Assembly: GCA_934255135.1 (NCBI GenBank)
Contig: CAKQMV010000001.1
Coordinates: forward strand, 1 to 64,000
Direction: 5' to 3'
DNA length: 64,000 bases
DNA from: an uncultured Clostridia bacterium
GTDB lineage: Bacteria > Bacillota > Clostridia > Peptostreptococcales > Anaerovoracaceae
A program made the position numbers and the translations under genes. The notes under the pieces were generated by a model. The model did not search any database and was not told the origin of the DNA. It was given only the letters and a program-made list of their open reading frames with translations. Position 1 is the first letter of the stretch; each line of letters begins with the position of its first letter. Below, piece by piece: positions 1 to 7,361 of this stretch.

Positions 1-76
1 GCGTTTTTTTACTCTTTTCCGTTTTTCCCCAGAACCAGCAAAGGGTAGTGTTTACCCCCAAAGTTGACACAGAGCC
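1..76. mobile_element. possible right end of an ISL3-like insertion sequence
   Basis: Read on the minus strand from position 76, the sequence begins GGCTCTGTGTCAACTTTGG and continues into a G-rich run. This resembles the terminal inverted repeats of ISL3-family elements, which commonly start GGCTCT and contain a GTCAA core. That would place an element end at 76 with its body to the left of the window. No transposase coding sequence is visible, so the call rests on one terminus recalled from the family and is weak. Confidence 0.3.
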
Positions 77-86
77 TGATTTATAA

Positions 87-112
87 GGGGGAGAGGAATC
101 TCCCTCTTTTAT
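87..112 (+). terminator. intrinsic terminator of the gene left of the window
   Basis: An eight-base-pair stem with one G-T pair (87-94 with 99-106) closes a GGAA tetraloop and is followed by TTTTATT and a further T-run at about 119-125. This is a good Rho-independent terminator and isolates the downstream operon from whatever lies upstream. Confidence 0.6.
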
Positions 113-259
113 TGTACCTTTTTTTGTGCGGCACGGAATCTGTCAAGCTTTAATTCAAGCAATAGATGATTAATTTCCTGCAGCAGCTTCCCAAACCGTG
201 CAATATCTGCATAAAGCTCAAAAACCCGGGGTTATAATCGCATCGAAGGTGGTAAGGAC

Positions 260-1294
260 ATGAATTTAAAGATATCAGATGAATACTTCGGGCCACTAAA
301 GAATTATCTTGAACAGCCCGACATAACTGACCTTACATGGAATGGGTCAACGCTATGGGTCGATGATCTTTCTAAGGGAAGATACAGGGCGAAGCTTAAG
401 CTCAGCGATGAGTTCATAAATGTATTTTCAGTACGAATAGCCAATCTTGCGAATAAGAATTTTAATTCCTCGGAGCCGCTTCTTGAAGCTGAAACAGAGG
501 ATCTTAGAATCTCAATTATCGACGGATCTGTTGCGAACACTGGAAGAAGTATTGCGATAAGAAAGACACCGGCGGTAAAGAGACTCAATGAGCGCAAGAT
601 GATAGATGAGGGGTATGCCAACGTGACGCTGCTAATGTTGCTTAAGGCTTTTGTCCGTGGGCACTGCTCGATTATCGTGTCGGGTGATGTAGGATCAGGG
701 AAAACCGAGCTCGTGAAATATCTTACGGGATTTATCCCCAAGGCTGAGAGAACTATCTCAATAGAGGACAATTATGAGCTTAGACTTTCGTCTATCAATC
801 CGGATCTTGACTGCATAGAGCTTAAGGTGAACGACAACTTCTCTTATAGCATGGCAATTAAGGCAGCGCTAAGACAGCTGTGCAAATGGCTTCTTATGTC
901 TGAAGCGAGATCAAGAGAGGTTATTCAGCTTCTTGAGGCCGCATCAACAGGCTGCTCTGTTATGACAACAATTCATTCTAATGACATAAGAAAGATTCCT
1001 GACAGAGTTGTAAATATGATGGGAGTTGAAGGAGAAGAGAAACGTTCAGATGTCTATAACTTCTTCGATGTGGTAATCCTTGTAAAGATAAGAAAGACAC
1101 AAAATGGAATCGAGAGACATATCGGACAGGTTGGCGTACTCGACAGAAATCTTAAGGGAGAGAATTATATGACCGTGCTTTACGATGAAGGCTTTACGGG
1201 GGAGAAGCTTCCCTGGAATCTGTGGAAGAAGATTATGGAAGGAGATGTTCCAGAGAAGTATCTTAAGGCATTTAAGCCTATGGAGGAAGAATGA
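260..1294 (+). CDS. Tad/type IVb pilus secretion ATPase (CpaF/TadA-like)
   Basis: Cytoplasmic hexameric ATPase of the type II/IV secretion superfamily that would power pilus assembly. Visible motifs are the Walker A GDVGSGKT at residues 142-149, an Asp-box-like IEDNYEL at 168-174, a Walker B region LLMSEAR at 211-217 with the conserved Glu, and a His box TTIHS at 236-240. At 344 residues it is shorter than typical CpaF proteins (about 400-450), mainly at the N-terminus. An RBS-like AAGGTGGTAAGG lies just before the ATG. It overlaps the next gene by four bases (ATGA), so it is the first gene of a translationally coupled operon. A TATAAT at 233-238 may be its -10 box; I see no good -35. Confidence 0.85.
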   Translation: MNLKISDEYFGPLKNYLEQPDITDLTWNGSTLWVDDLSKGRYRAKLKLSDEFINVFSVRIANLANKNFNSSEPLLEAETEDLRISIIDGSVANTGRSIAIRKTPAVKRLNERKMIDEGYANVTLLMLLKAFVRGHCSIIVSGDVGSGKTELVKYLTGFIPKAERTISIEDNYELRLSSINPDLDCIELKVNDNFSYSMAIKAALRQLCKWLLMSEARSREVIQLLEAASTGCSVMTTIHSNDIRKIPDRVVNMMGVEGEEKRSDVYNFFDVVILVKIRKTQNGIERHIGQVGVLDRNLKGENYMTVLYDEGFTGEKLPWNLWKKIMEGDVPEKYLKAFKPMEEE

Positions 1295-1695
1295 GAAATG
1301 CGGTAACAGGTGTTGGAACCATTCTTGTTATATTCTTTATGTTTATATCAATGTCTACTCTAGCAAGAAGTGTGATAATGTATCAGGAAGCTTCTTATGC
1401 ATGTAACCAGGCTGCTTATGAAGCATGTCTGCTGCTTGCAGAGGATAAGAAAGCTATAAGAAGCGATGGTGAATTTCGAGCTGTGTTCAATATATATGCT
1501 AAGGAGCTTCTGGTACATCCAGAAAACTATAGGATCACTTTGTACGATGCTGACTGCAAGAGTGGCAGAATTTCTGCTGGCATTTCGTATTCATGGGTAC
1601 CATGGATTAATGCCAATGACAAGACTTCACCACATTACAAGGAGTCTAAGACCATAGAGGTAAGAAGGGTAATGACGACAGATGAAATTACTTAA
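1291..1695 (+). CDS. TadE-like pseudopilin / small membrane-anchored protein
   Basis: A 134-residue protein with one N-terminal hydrophobic segment (about residues 8-24), followed by a small soluble domain. This is the architecture of TadE/TadF-type minor pseudopilins, which sit in the membrane and prime pilus assembly. It starts inside the stop of the ATPase gene (ATGA overlap) and overlaps the next gene by 14 bases, so it belongs to the same operon. I do not recognise a specific family by sequence; the role is inferred from architecture and position. Confidence 0.6.
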   Translation: MRNAVTGVGTILVIFFMFISMSTLARSVIMYQEASYACNQAAYEACLLLAEDKKAIRSDGEFRAVFNIYAKELLVHPENYRITLYDADCKSGRISAGISYSWVPWINANDKTSPHYKESKTIEVRRVMTTDEIT

Positions 1696-3160
1696 AAGAT
1701 TTAAAATACTTGGAACGACCATACATGGATATGGCTATGAATACAGCCCGAGGAAGATGATGGGCATGTCGCTTCTGATAATGTTTCTGTGCATAGTGAT
1801 GGGTTACTATTACAAGCTTAATAAGCTGTCTGTGTTGTTTCTGTTTGTGTTTATGATACTTCTGTATCCGAGCATTGTAAGAGCACAGTTTAAGCTTATT
1901 AGAAACAATATGATGTTCGAACAGCTTTCGGGTTATATGGATTATATGATTCTTTCTTTTAAGAGAAATCCTAAGATCCTTAACGCGATGGAAGAAACGC
2001 TTCCTCTGGTATCCGGCAAGATGAAAAAATGCCTCGAGAAGGCAATAGAAACTATTAAAACGGATACTTCTGAGGGTGTATATCTAAAGGCTTTTGAAGA
2101 GATAGAGAGCGAATTTCAAACATCGAGACTTAAGACCTTGCACCGTTTTATGCTTAACGTCGAGCAGGAAAATAGCAAAAGCTACAGGTCAAATATCGAT
2201 ACTCTTTACTACGATATTCATAACTGGGTTACGAGAATGTATGGTTTTCAGAGCAGAATGAAGGAGTCAAAGCTCAGCATCACGATTTCAATACTTTTAT
2301 CGCTTCTGATAGTCGCTTACTTCTGTCAGACGGTGTGCAGGCTTAGTGCTTCTATCAAAGGGTTCGATGTTGTGAGTACAAATACGTATCAGGCTGCTAC
2401 TATCATGTACCTTGTCGTAGTATCTGGTCTGTATGTAATAGTGAATTCAAAGCTCAACGGAGTCTGGCTGGTTGAGGATCTTAAGACAAAGGATGATACG
2501 AGGATTCTATCTGTAATAGAGAAGGTAGAGGGTTATGACGTCGACGCGGGCAAAAGAAAGTCTCGCAGGCGTGCGATCTTCCTCGTACCCGTTATCGGCT
2601 GTGGCATTATTCTTAACAACGGGATTGTCGTTATAGTGGGAATCATTATTTTTGGCATGATAGCAACGAACAGTTCAAGAATGCAGAGTAGCAGGACGAG
2701 TCAGGTTAAGAAAACGCTTCTAAAGGAGTTTCCGACGTGGCTTAGAGAGGTTTCTGTAAATCTATACACCATGGTTGGTGTAAATGCTGTGGCTGCTTCT
2801 TATGAGAACGCGCCTGCAGTATTAAAGCCTTTTATAAAGCGATTTATGCTTAATGTTGAACAGGATCCAGTGTCTATTGCTCCATATGATTCATTTCTTG
2901 GAATGTTCTATATTCCTGAGCTTGCGACATCAATCAAGACTCTGTATTCGCTTCAGAGTCAGTCAACGGACGAATCTCAGAAGCAGATCAATGATCTTAC
3001 TGAAAGAAATCAGCATCTGATTGCTCAATCTGAGGAGCTGAGACTTAAGGATACGATTTCAAGCATCAAATTTCTAGCAGCTGTTCCTATGCTTGCAATG
3101 ACAGGTAAGCTGATGTGCGACATGGTGCTTGTTCTAATAACTTTAACGGCGGCATTGTAG
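1682..3160 (+). CDS. TadB/TadC-like platform protein, two T2SSF-like halves in one chain
   Basis: Inner-membrane platform protein of a Tad-like system (492 aa). It has paired N-terminal membrane helices (about 28-67), a first cytoplasmic helical domain (about 75-190), central helices (about 200-255 and 297-325), a second helical domain (about 345-450) and C-terminal helices. The octapeptide RFMLNVEQ occurs in both cytoplasmic domains, at residues 155-162 and 387-394, indicating an internal duplication. Most Tad loci encode these as separate TadB and TadC proteins of about 300 residues each, so this looks like a fusion. It lies between the pseudopilin-like gene and a set of very small membrane ORFs. 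Confidence 0.7.
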   Translation: MKLLKRFKILGTTIHGYGYEYSPRKMMGMSLLIMFLCIVMGYYYKLNKLSVLFLFVFMILLYPSIVRAQFKLIRNNMMFEQLSGYMDYMILSFKRNPKILNAMEETLPLVSGKMKKCLEKAIETIKTDTSEGVYLKAFEEIESEFQTSRLKTLHRFMLNVEQENSKSYRSNIDTLYYDIHNWVTRMYGFQSRMKESKLSITISILLSLLIVAYFCQTVCRLSASIKGFDVVSTNTYQAATIMYLVVVSGLYVIVNSKLNGVWLVEDLKTKDDTRILSVIEKVEGYDVDAGKRKSRRRAIFLVPVIGCGIILNNGIVVIVGIIIFGMIATNSSRMQSSRTSQVKKTLLKEFPTWLREVSVNLYTMVGVNAVAASYENAPAVLKPFIKRFMLNVEQDPVSIAPYDSFLGMFYIPELATSIKTLYSLQSQSTDESQKQINDLTERNQHLIAQSEELRLKDTISSIKFLAAVPMLAMTGKLMCDMVLVLITLTAAL

Positions 3161-3170
3161 GAGGTTTAAG

Positions 3171-3284
3171 ATGGATGATTTTGTAAGTGACTATGGTTCC
3201 ATGATAGTTCTTACCATAGCAGTGGATTTTGGTATAAAGTTGATGTTTTATGCGTGTAGTGTAACGCTAAATCTGGTGGGGTAG
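3171..3284 (+). CDS. 37-aa Tad-locus membrane peptide with N-terminal Tyr-Gly motif
   Basis: A short ORF with RBS GGAGG immediately upstream of ATG. The peptide begins MDDFVSDYGSMIV and continues as one hydrophobic stretch. It is 2 bp before the next start. The N-terminus matches the pattern M-x2-[FI]-[VIL]-x2-YG-[SG] that recurs in three other small proteins of this operon (starts 3287, 4170, 4335). Pilin-like or assembly peptides are likely; the exact role is unknown. Confidence 0.55.
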   Translation: MDDFVSDYGSMIVLTIAVDFGIKLMFYACSVTLNLVG

Positions 3285-3286
3285 CT

Positions 3287-3787
3287 ATGAATGAGATTAT
3301 AGATGAATATGGAAGTATCATATGTGAAAGCCTTGTTGCGGGAATGATACTGGTTTTATTGTACTTTGCAATGGCGACAGGGGCAGTTGCGCTTGATGCT
3401 GATGGATTAAATGGAGCATCCGGACAGAAGACTTTACCTTCATATATTGAAGATGCGCAAAGAGAATGTCCTGAGCTGACGGTTAGAAAAGAACTTGTGG
3501 TCTCGCCGGAGGATGAAATCGACCTAAAGGAGCTTGTCGTAAGTGCTTTTGGCAGAAAACAGTTCGAGATTAATGTTCTTACCGAAGCGGAGTGTCAGAG
3601 CATGGCGTCAATCAGGGATTCACTTAAGGGTGGATGTGTGAATGTCGCATATTATCATGATATAAAGGAGAAAAAGGGCAACTACAGGCTTGTCATGTAC
3701 GCCAAGGATTCCGGCAGATTCGGGCAATGGGCCGAGGCGGAGTGCAGGATAGTATTTAAGGATACAGAGCAGGAGGATACGGAATGA
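3287..3787 (+). CDS. Tad-locus membrane protein with extracytoplasmic domain
   Basis: A 166-residue protein. It starts MNEIIDEYGSII, the shared Tyr-Gly motif of this operon, followed by a hydrophobic segment at about residues 15-36, then a mixed alpha/beta soluble domain rich in acidic residues. The first part resembles the tiny membrane peptides encoded on both sides, so it may be one of those with an added periplasm-facing domain. It overlaps the next gene by four bases. No family recognised; a minor-pilin or assembly role is inferred from context. Confidence 0.6.
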   Translation: MNEIIDEYGSIICESLVAGMILVLLYFAMATGAVALDADGLNGASGQKTLPSYIEDAQRECPELTVRKELVVSPEDEIDLKELVVSAFGRKQFEINVLTEAECQSMASIRDSLKGGCVNVAYYHDIKEKKGNYRLVMYAKDSGRFGQWAEAECRIVFKDTEQEDTE

Positions 3788-4119
3788 AATCAATAATTCC
3801 TTCGTATACCCTGATTATCGGATATGTGATTCTGGTTATGACAGGGGTGTCGCTTATATCGGTACAGGCTCAGATTTCTACTGCGAGAGATGTACATATT
3901 TCAAGCCTTAACCAGATACAGGCAACGCACTATGATCAGGGAACAATCAATGAGATTTCTGCGGATATACGCGAGAAGTACGGATGGACCCTGAAGGTAG
4001 ATAAACAGACAGTTTTTAAGGATAGGAAGGCGGTAAGAGTAACTTTAAATTACAAGATAATCGTACCGTTTCTGAACGTGCCGGACAAGTCCGCAAGCAT
4101 TTCAGCTTACGGCAATTAA
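3784..4119 (+). CDS. pseudopilin-like membrane protein (DUF4320/TadE-like)
   Basis: A 111-residue protein with an N-terminal hydrophobic helix (about residues 8-28) followed by a small domain ending in a beta-rich stretch (VRVTLNYKIIVPFLN). This layout fits the DUF4320/TadE-type proteins common in clostridial Tad loci. Start and previous stop overlap as ATGA, so translation is coupled. Function is inferred from architecture and operon position only. Confidence 0.6.
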   Translation: MKSIIPSYTLIIGYVILVMTGVSLISVQAQISTARDVHISSLNQIQATHYDQGTINEISADIREKYGWTLKVDKQTVFKDRKAVRVTLNYKIIVPFLNVPDKSASISAYGN

Positions 4120-4169
4120 ATACATGGGTCAGTTAATACTATATTATTTATGAAAAACGGAGGTAAAAA

Positions 4170-4325
4170 ATGGGAGAATTTCTAGACAAGTATGGTGGAG
4201 TAATCGTAGGTGTAACTTGCATTTTATCTCTAATCGGTGTTGTCACAGTGCTGTTCAATAAGGGAACAGAGAGTGGTGTCGGCAAGCTGATGAAGGATAA
4301 AATTGATTCCCTGGCATCGGCATAA
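4170..4325 (+). CDS. 51-aa Flp-like pilin candidate with Tyr-Gly motif
   Basis: A 51-residue ORF with the strongest ribosome binding site of the operon (AACGGAGGTAAAAA before ATG). It starts MGEFLDKYGGVIVGV, has a single hydrophobic segment (about residues 10-29) and a short charged tail. Size, single helix and strong RBS make it the best candidate for the major Flp-type pilin. A canonical Flp processing site (Gly followed by Glu-Tyr) is absent, and no prepilin peptidase is seen in the window, so this remains an inference. Confidence 0.6.
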   Translation: MGEFLDKYGGVIVGVTCILSLIGVVTVLFNKGTESGVGKLMKDKIDSLASA

Positions 4326-4334
4326 TCTTTAATT

Positions 4335-4472
4335 ATGGACACGTTTATAGGTGAATATGGAAGTCTGATTTCAGAAACCATTTCATGGACTGTGACAACA
4401 GCGTTACTGGCGGGCACACTTGTGCCCGCTGTAAGTAAATGGTTAGCGGACTTTATGATGGTAATTGTATGA
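4335..4472 (+). CDS. 45-aa Tad-locus membrane peptide with Tyr-Gly motif
   Basis: The ORF begins nine bases after the preceding stop and encodes a 45-residue peptide starting MDTFIGEYGSLIS, followed by a hydrophobic segment and a short amphipathic tail. It is the fourth member of the local set with the shared N-terminal motif. It has no strong RBS and overlaps the next ORF by ATGA. Role unknown; presumed pilin-like or assembly factor. Confidence 0.5.
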   Translation: MDTFIGEYGSLISETISWTVTTALLAGTLVPAVSKWLADFMMVIV

Positions 4473-4642
4473 AAGATAAGTTTTATTATGTGTGTTCAGT
4501 TGTTTCTGTGTGGCTTATGTCTTACCTGAGAATGGCCAGGGAGGCACTGTATATATTGAGATATGCTATTTATAACGGCTTTCCAAAGGGTGAAGAGGAG
4601 TATGAGAGGATACTTTCTGAGGCCGGCTTCACTTGTGAGTAA
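4469..4642 (+). CDS. hypothetical small protein, end of Tad-like operon
   Basis: 57 residues if started at the ATG that overlaps the previous stop (ATGA); a longer in-frame start at 4439 would overlap the preceding gene further and is less likely. It has one hydrophobic stretch near the N-terminus and an acidic C-terminus with Cys. No family recognised. Coupling to the upstream ORF is the main support that it is real. Confidence 0.45.
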   Translation: MKDKFYYVCSVVSVWLMSYLRMAREALYILRYAIYNGFPKGEEEYERILSEAGFTCE

Positions 4643-4681
4643 GCTTGATATTATGCATAGTATGAAGTTTTAATATCACTC

Positions 4682-4710
4682 TTCAGTTTTATTAAGATTC
4701 ATTGTAAAAT
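4682..4710 (+). promoter_or_regulatory. sigma-A-like promoter of the repeat surface protein gene
   Basis: TTCAGT (4682-4687), a 17-base spacer, then TAAAAT (4705-4710). It lies in the gap after the Tad-like operon and about 27 bases before the next start codon, so the downstream gene is probably transcribed on its own. Confidence 0.45.
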
Positions 4711-4736
4711 ATATTCTGAAGGAATATATTATAAAT

Positions 4737-7016
4737 ATGAATTATTACGGAAATATATGTAAATTTAATAATAGGCTTGTGGCAAGAGTGGCAACAATAG
4801 CTACTCTTGTTGTAGTCATGATAATTCTGGGCTGCAGCTCAGGTGTTTATGCTGCAACTGTTAAGACATATAAGGTAAGCTATCCTACCATCCAGACTCA
4901 GAGAAGCTTTGAGATGAAAGGTAGTGTGTCTTCGACAGCTAAGATTAAGAAGGCTAAGGTTGGCGTAATTAACGTAGTCAATGGTAAGTGGGCTACTAGC
5001 AAGACTAAGGCAATTAATGCGAAGTCATTTAAGCTGGGCTCGTTTGATGAGTACATTAAGTTCAAGGATGTAAAGCCTGGCATTTATTACTACAGATGTA
5101 CTGTTTATTATGCTAATGGCAAGTACCAGAGAGCTTTTAATAAGGTTTTTGTTGTATATAGTCTTAAGAGGACTGGCGTAGAGATACCAGAGGAGGTTTC
5201 TCTAGGTGAGTCACTTAATATGTCCGGAACTGTTGATTTTAAGCCTTTTGCTGAGAATATGAGTATCGAGATTACTGACAGCAATGGTAATCCGGTAGAG
5301 GGTCATACTGCTGAGATTGAAATTGCTAAGAGTAAGATTAATCTTTCTGAAATTACTCATGAAGCGCTTAAGACAGAGAATCTAGAAACGGGAGAATACA
5401 AGCTTAGAGTAAAGCTTAAGATAAGAGATTTCAGCATTGTACTCATAAACAGATCATTTAAGGTTGATAATTCTGTTAAGACAGAACTTAAGTCTGTTTC
5501 TATGCCTAAGGTTCTAGCTCCAGGCAAGGGTCATTCAGTCAAGGGTACTGTAAGCTGCAATGCGGTGATGACCAGCCTGAAGCTTGGTATCAAGAACAAG
5601 GACAACAAGTGGGTTTCAAGTAAGTCTGTAAACCCTAAGAAGAAGAGCTATAACCTGTCTAAGCTAGATGAGAATATCAAGTTTAAGGATCTTGGAACAG
5701 GCACATATCATTATGTATGCGAGGTTAAGGCCAAGGGTGAAGAGGTAACTGCTTTTGACAGTGAATTTAAGGTGCTGACAGTAACCAAGTCAGGCATTAA
5801 GTATCCGACTGTTTTAGTAAGCGGAGGATCTTTTGACGTTGGTGGCGTTATCAAGAGTAATCCTAAGATGTCTTCCATCAAGGTTGGTGTAAAGAAGGAT
5901 GGTGAGTGGGTCGAAGGCTCATACGCGACTTCGACTAAGTCATTAAGCTCATACGATATAGGAAAGAATGCTAACGACAAGATCAAGTTCGGCAGCCTTA
6001 AAGAAGGTAAGTATAACTACATCTGCGAGGTTACTATTCTTGGTATGACCAAGAAGGTATTTGATTACGAATTTGAGGTTACTGATAAGGTATCAATTAA
6101 GACAAGTAATGTTGTTAAGCCACCTGAGAGGCTTGGCGTTGGCAAGAGCTTTTCAATCGGCGGTAAGCTCACATCCAATGTTTCAATGACAAGGGTGAGG
6201 GTAGGAATTACGGATACGAACGGAAGCTGGAAGGTGTACAAGGACTTCACGCCTAAGTCAAAGACTTTTGACATTGCTACTGCAGACAGATATATCACGT
6301 TCGGTTCTATTCCAAGTGGAACATATTATTACAGAATTGACGTTACAGCGGGAAGCAAGTCATATACCAAGGTTGTAAACTGCAAATATGAGGTTGCGCA
6401 GCTTACAACTCCAATTTCAAAGACTACTGTAAGCAACAGAATTGAGCAGCTATGTGAGAATCTTGACAGTAAGTACTTTACAACTGATGGTAAGAAGGCA
6501 AACAGCAGTATCGACAATAGATGCAATGTTGATAATGTTCTAGCTAAGAATAAGGATGTAAGAAAACTTATCAAGACGTACAAGAAGGACGGATATATGC
6601 CGACTTCAATGAGTCTTCTTCCTCTTCATTATGGTCATGACTATGGAACTACACTTACAAGAGGATGGTCATGCTGCGGATTTGCGAATTTTGCAGGATG
6701 GTACATCTTTGCTGATTCATGCAGTGATGATGTAAGTACAGTTACACTTAAGAAGAAGATTGCGTGCAATTATACAACTGCGAAGGAGAACTGCAGACCG
6801 GGAGATATTATCAGAATTACAGGCTCATGGTCTAGCGGACACTCTGCAATAGTAATTGCTGTACATAAATCTGGAATCGAGATTCTGGATGCCAACTCGT
6901 CTTACTATGATCCGGTAGGAGACAGACATGCATCAAGAATCTGTACATATACGCTCGGATACAGTAAAATAGACTACATGTCCATTTCAAGAGCGACAAA
7001 TTCACCATACTTATAA
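4737..7016 (+). CDS. exported five-repeat protein with C-terminal cysteine-hydrolase-like domain
   Basis: A 759-residue secreted or surface protein. An N-terminal signal with hydrophobic residues about 19-32 is followed by both a lipobox-like ILGC (Cys33) and an Ala-rich signal peptidase I site. Five degenerate beta-rich repeats of about 100 residues follow (roughly 42-140, 144-245, 249-346, 349-449, 453-554), each ending in a pattern like I-K-F-x-x-L-x-x-G-x-Y-x-Y followed by a Phe-x-V strand. The C-terminal domain (about 560-759) has WSCCGFANF (Cys646/647), RPGDII, GHSAIVI (His702) and an Asp/Asn at 718-720, consistent with a papain-like NlpC/P60 or CHAP-type amidase fold. It could bind and cut cell-wall peptides; substrate unknown. 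The start is uncertain because the RBS-like GAAGGAA is about 14 bases upstream. Confidence 0.7.
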   Translation: MNYYGNICKFNNRLVARVATIATLVVVMIILGCSSGVYAATVKTYKVSYPTIQTQRSFEMKGSVSSTAKIKKAKVGVINVVNGKWATSKTKAINAKSFKLGSFDEYIKFKDVKPGIYYYRCTVYYANGKYQRAFNKVFVVYSLKRTGVEIPEEVSLGESLNMSGTVDFKPFAENMSIEITDSNGNPVEGHTAEIEIAKSKINLSEITHEALKTENLETGEYKLRVKLKIRDFSIVLINRSFKVDNSVKTELKSVSMPKVLAPGKGHSVKGTVSCNAVMTSLKLGIKNKDNKWVSSKSVNPKKKSYNLSKLDENIKFKDLGTGTYHYVCEVKAKGEEVTAFDSEFKVLTVTKSGIKYPTVLVSGGSFDVGGVIKSNPKMSSIKVGVKKDGEWVEGSYATSTKSLSSYDIGKNANDKIKFGSLKEGKYNYICEVTILGMTKKVFDYEFEVTDKVSIKTSNVVKPPERLGVGKSFSIGGKLTSNVSMTRVRVGITDTNGSWKVYKDFTPKSKTFDIATADRYITFGSIPSGTYYYRIDVTAGSKSYTKVVNCKYEVAQLTTPISKTTVSNRIEQLCENLDSKYFTTDGKKANSSIDNRCNVDNVLAKNKDVRKLIKTYKKDGYMPTSMSLLPLHYGHDYGTTLTRGWSCCGFANFAGWYIFADSCSDDVSTVTLKKKIACNYTTAKENCRPGDIIRITGSWSSGHSAIVIAVHKSGIEILDANSSYYDPVGDRHASRICTYTLGYSKIDYMSISRATNSPYL

Positions 7017-7041
7017 TATATTTACATAAAGAGGAGACATA

Positions 7042-7335
7042 ATGCTAACAGGAAAACAGAGAAGTGCCCTTAAGTCAATGGCACATTCAATCAGCCCGGT
7101 AACGAGCGTAGGTAAGGCAGGTATCACAGATAGTGTAATCGATTCACTCGATGCATATATTTCTGTTCATGAGCTTATGAAGGTTACAGTTCAGGAAGGT
7201 GCAATGCTTGATACTAAGGAGGTTTGTAACGAGGTTGCAGATCGCCTTGGAGCTGAGTTTGTTCAGGCTATCGGTAGAAGATTTGTTATCTACAGACCTG
7301 CTGTAGAGGAGAAGAATAGAAAGATTATTTTATAA
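7042..7335 (+). CDS. yhbY: YhbY/YqeI-family RNA-binding protein
   Basis: A 97-residue protein of the CRS1/YhbY (CRM) domain family, which associates with pre-50S ribosomal particles. The start MLTGKQRSALKSMAHS and the conserved VGKAGIT and IGRRFVIYRP segments are typical, and the length matches the family. It has a clear RBS (AGAGGAGA) and is followed after 26 bases by purB, so it may share a transcript with it. Confidence 0.9.
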   Translation: MLTGKQRSALKSMAHSISPVTSVGKAGITDSVIDSLDAYISVHELMKVTVQEGAMLDTKEVCNEVADRLGAEFVQAIGRRFVIYRPAVEEKNRKIIL

Positions 7336-7361
7336 TTATCAGAACACGAAGGAGATGCTAC

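Noticed and set aside
304..771. Minus-strand ORF of 155 codons inside the secretion ATPase gene
   Set aside because: It is antisense to a gene with clear Walker motifs, has no RBS and no protein-like features; it is a shadow frame.
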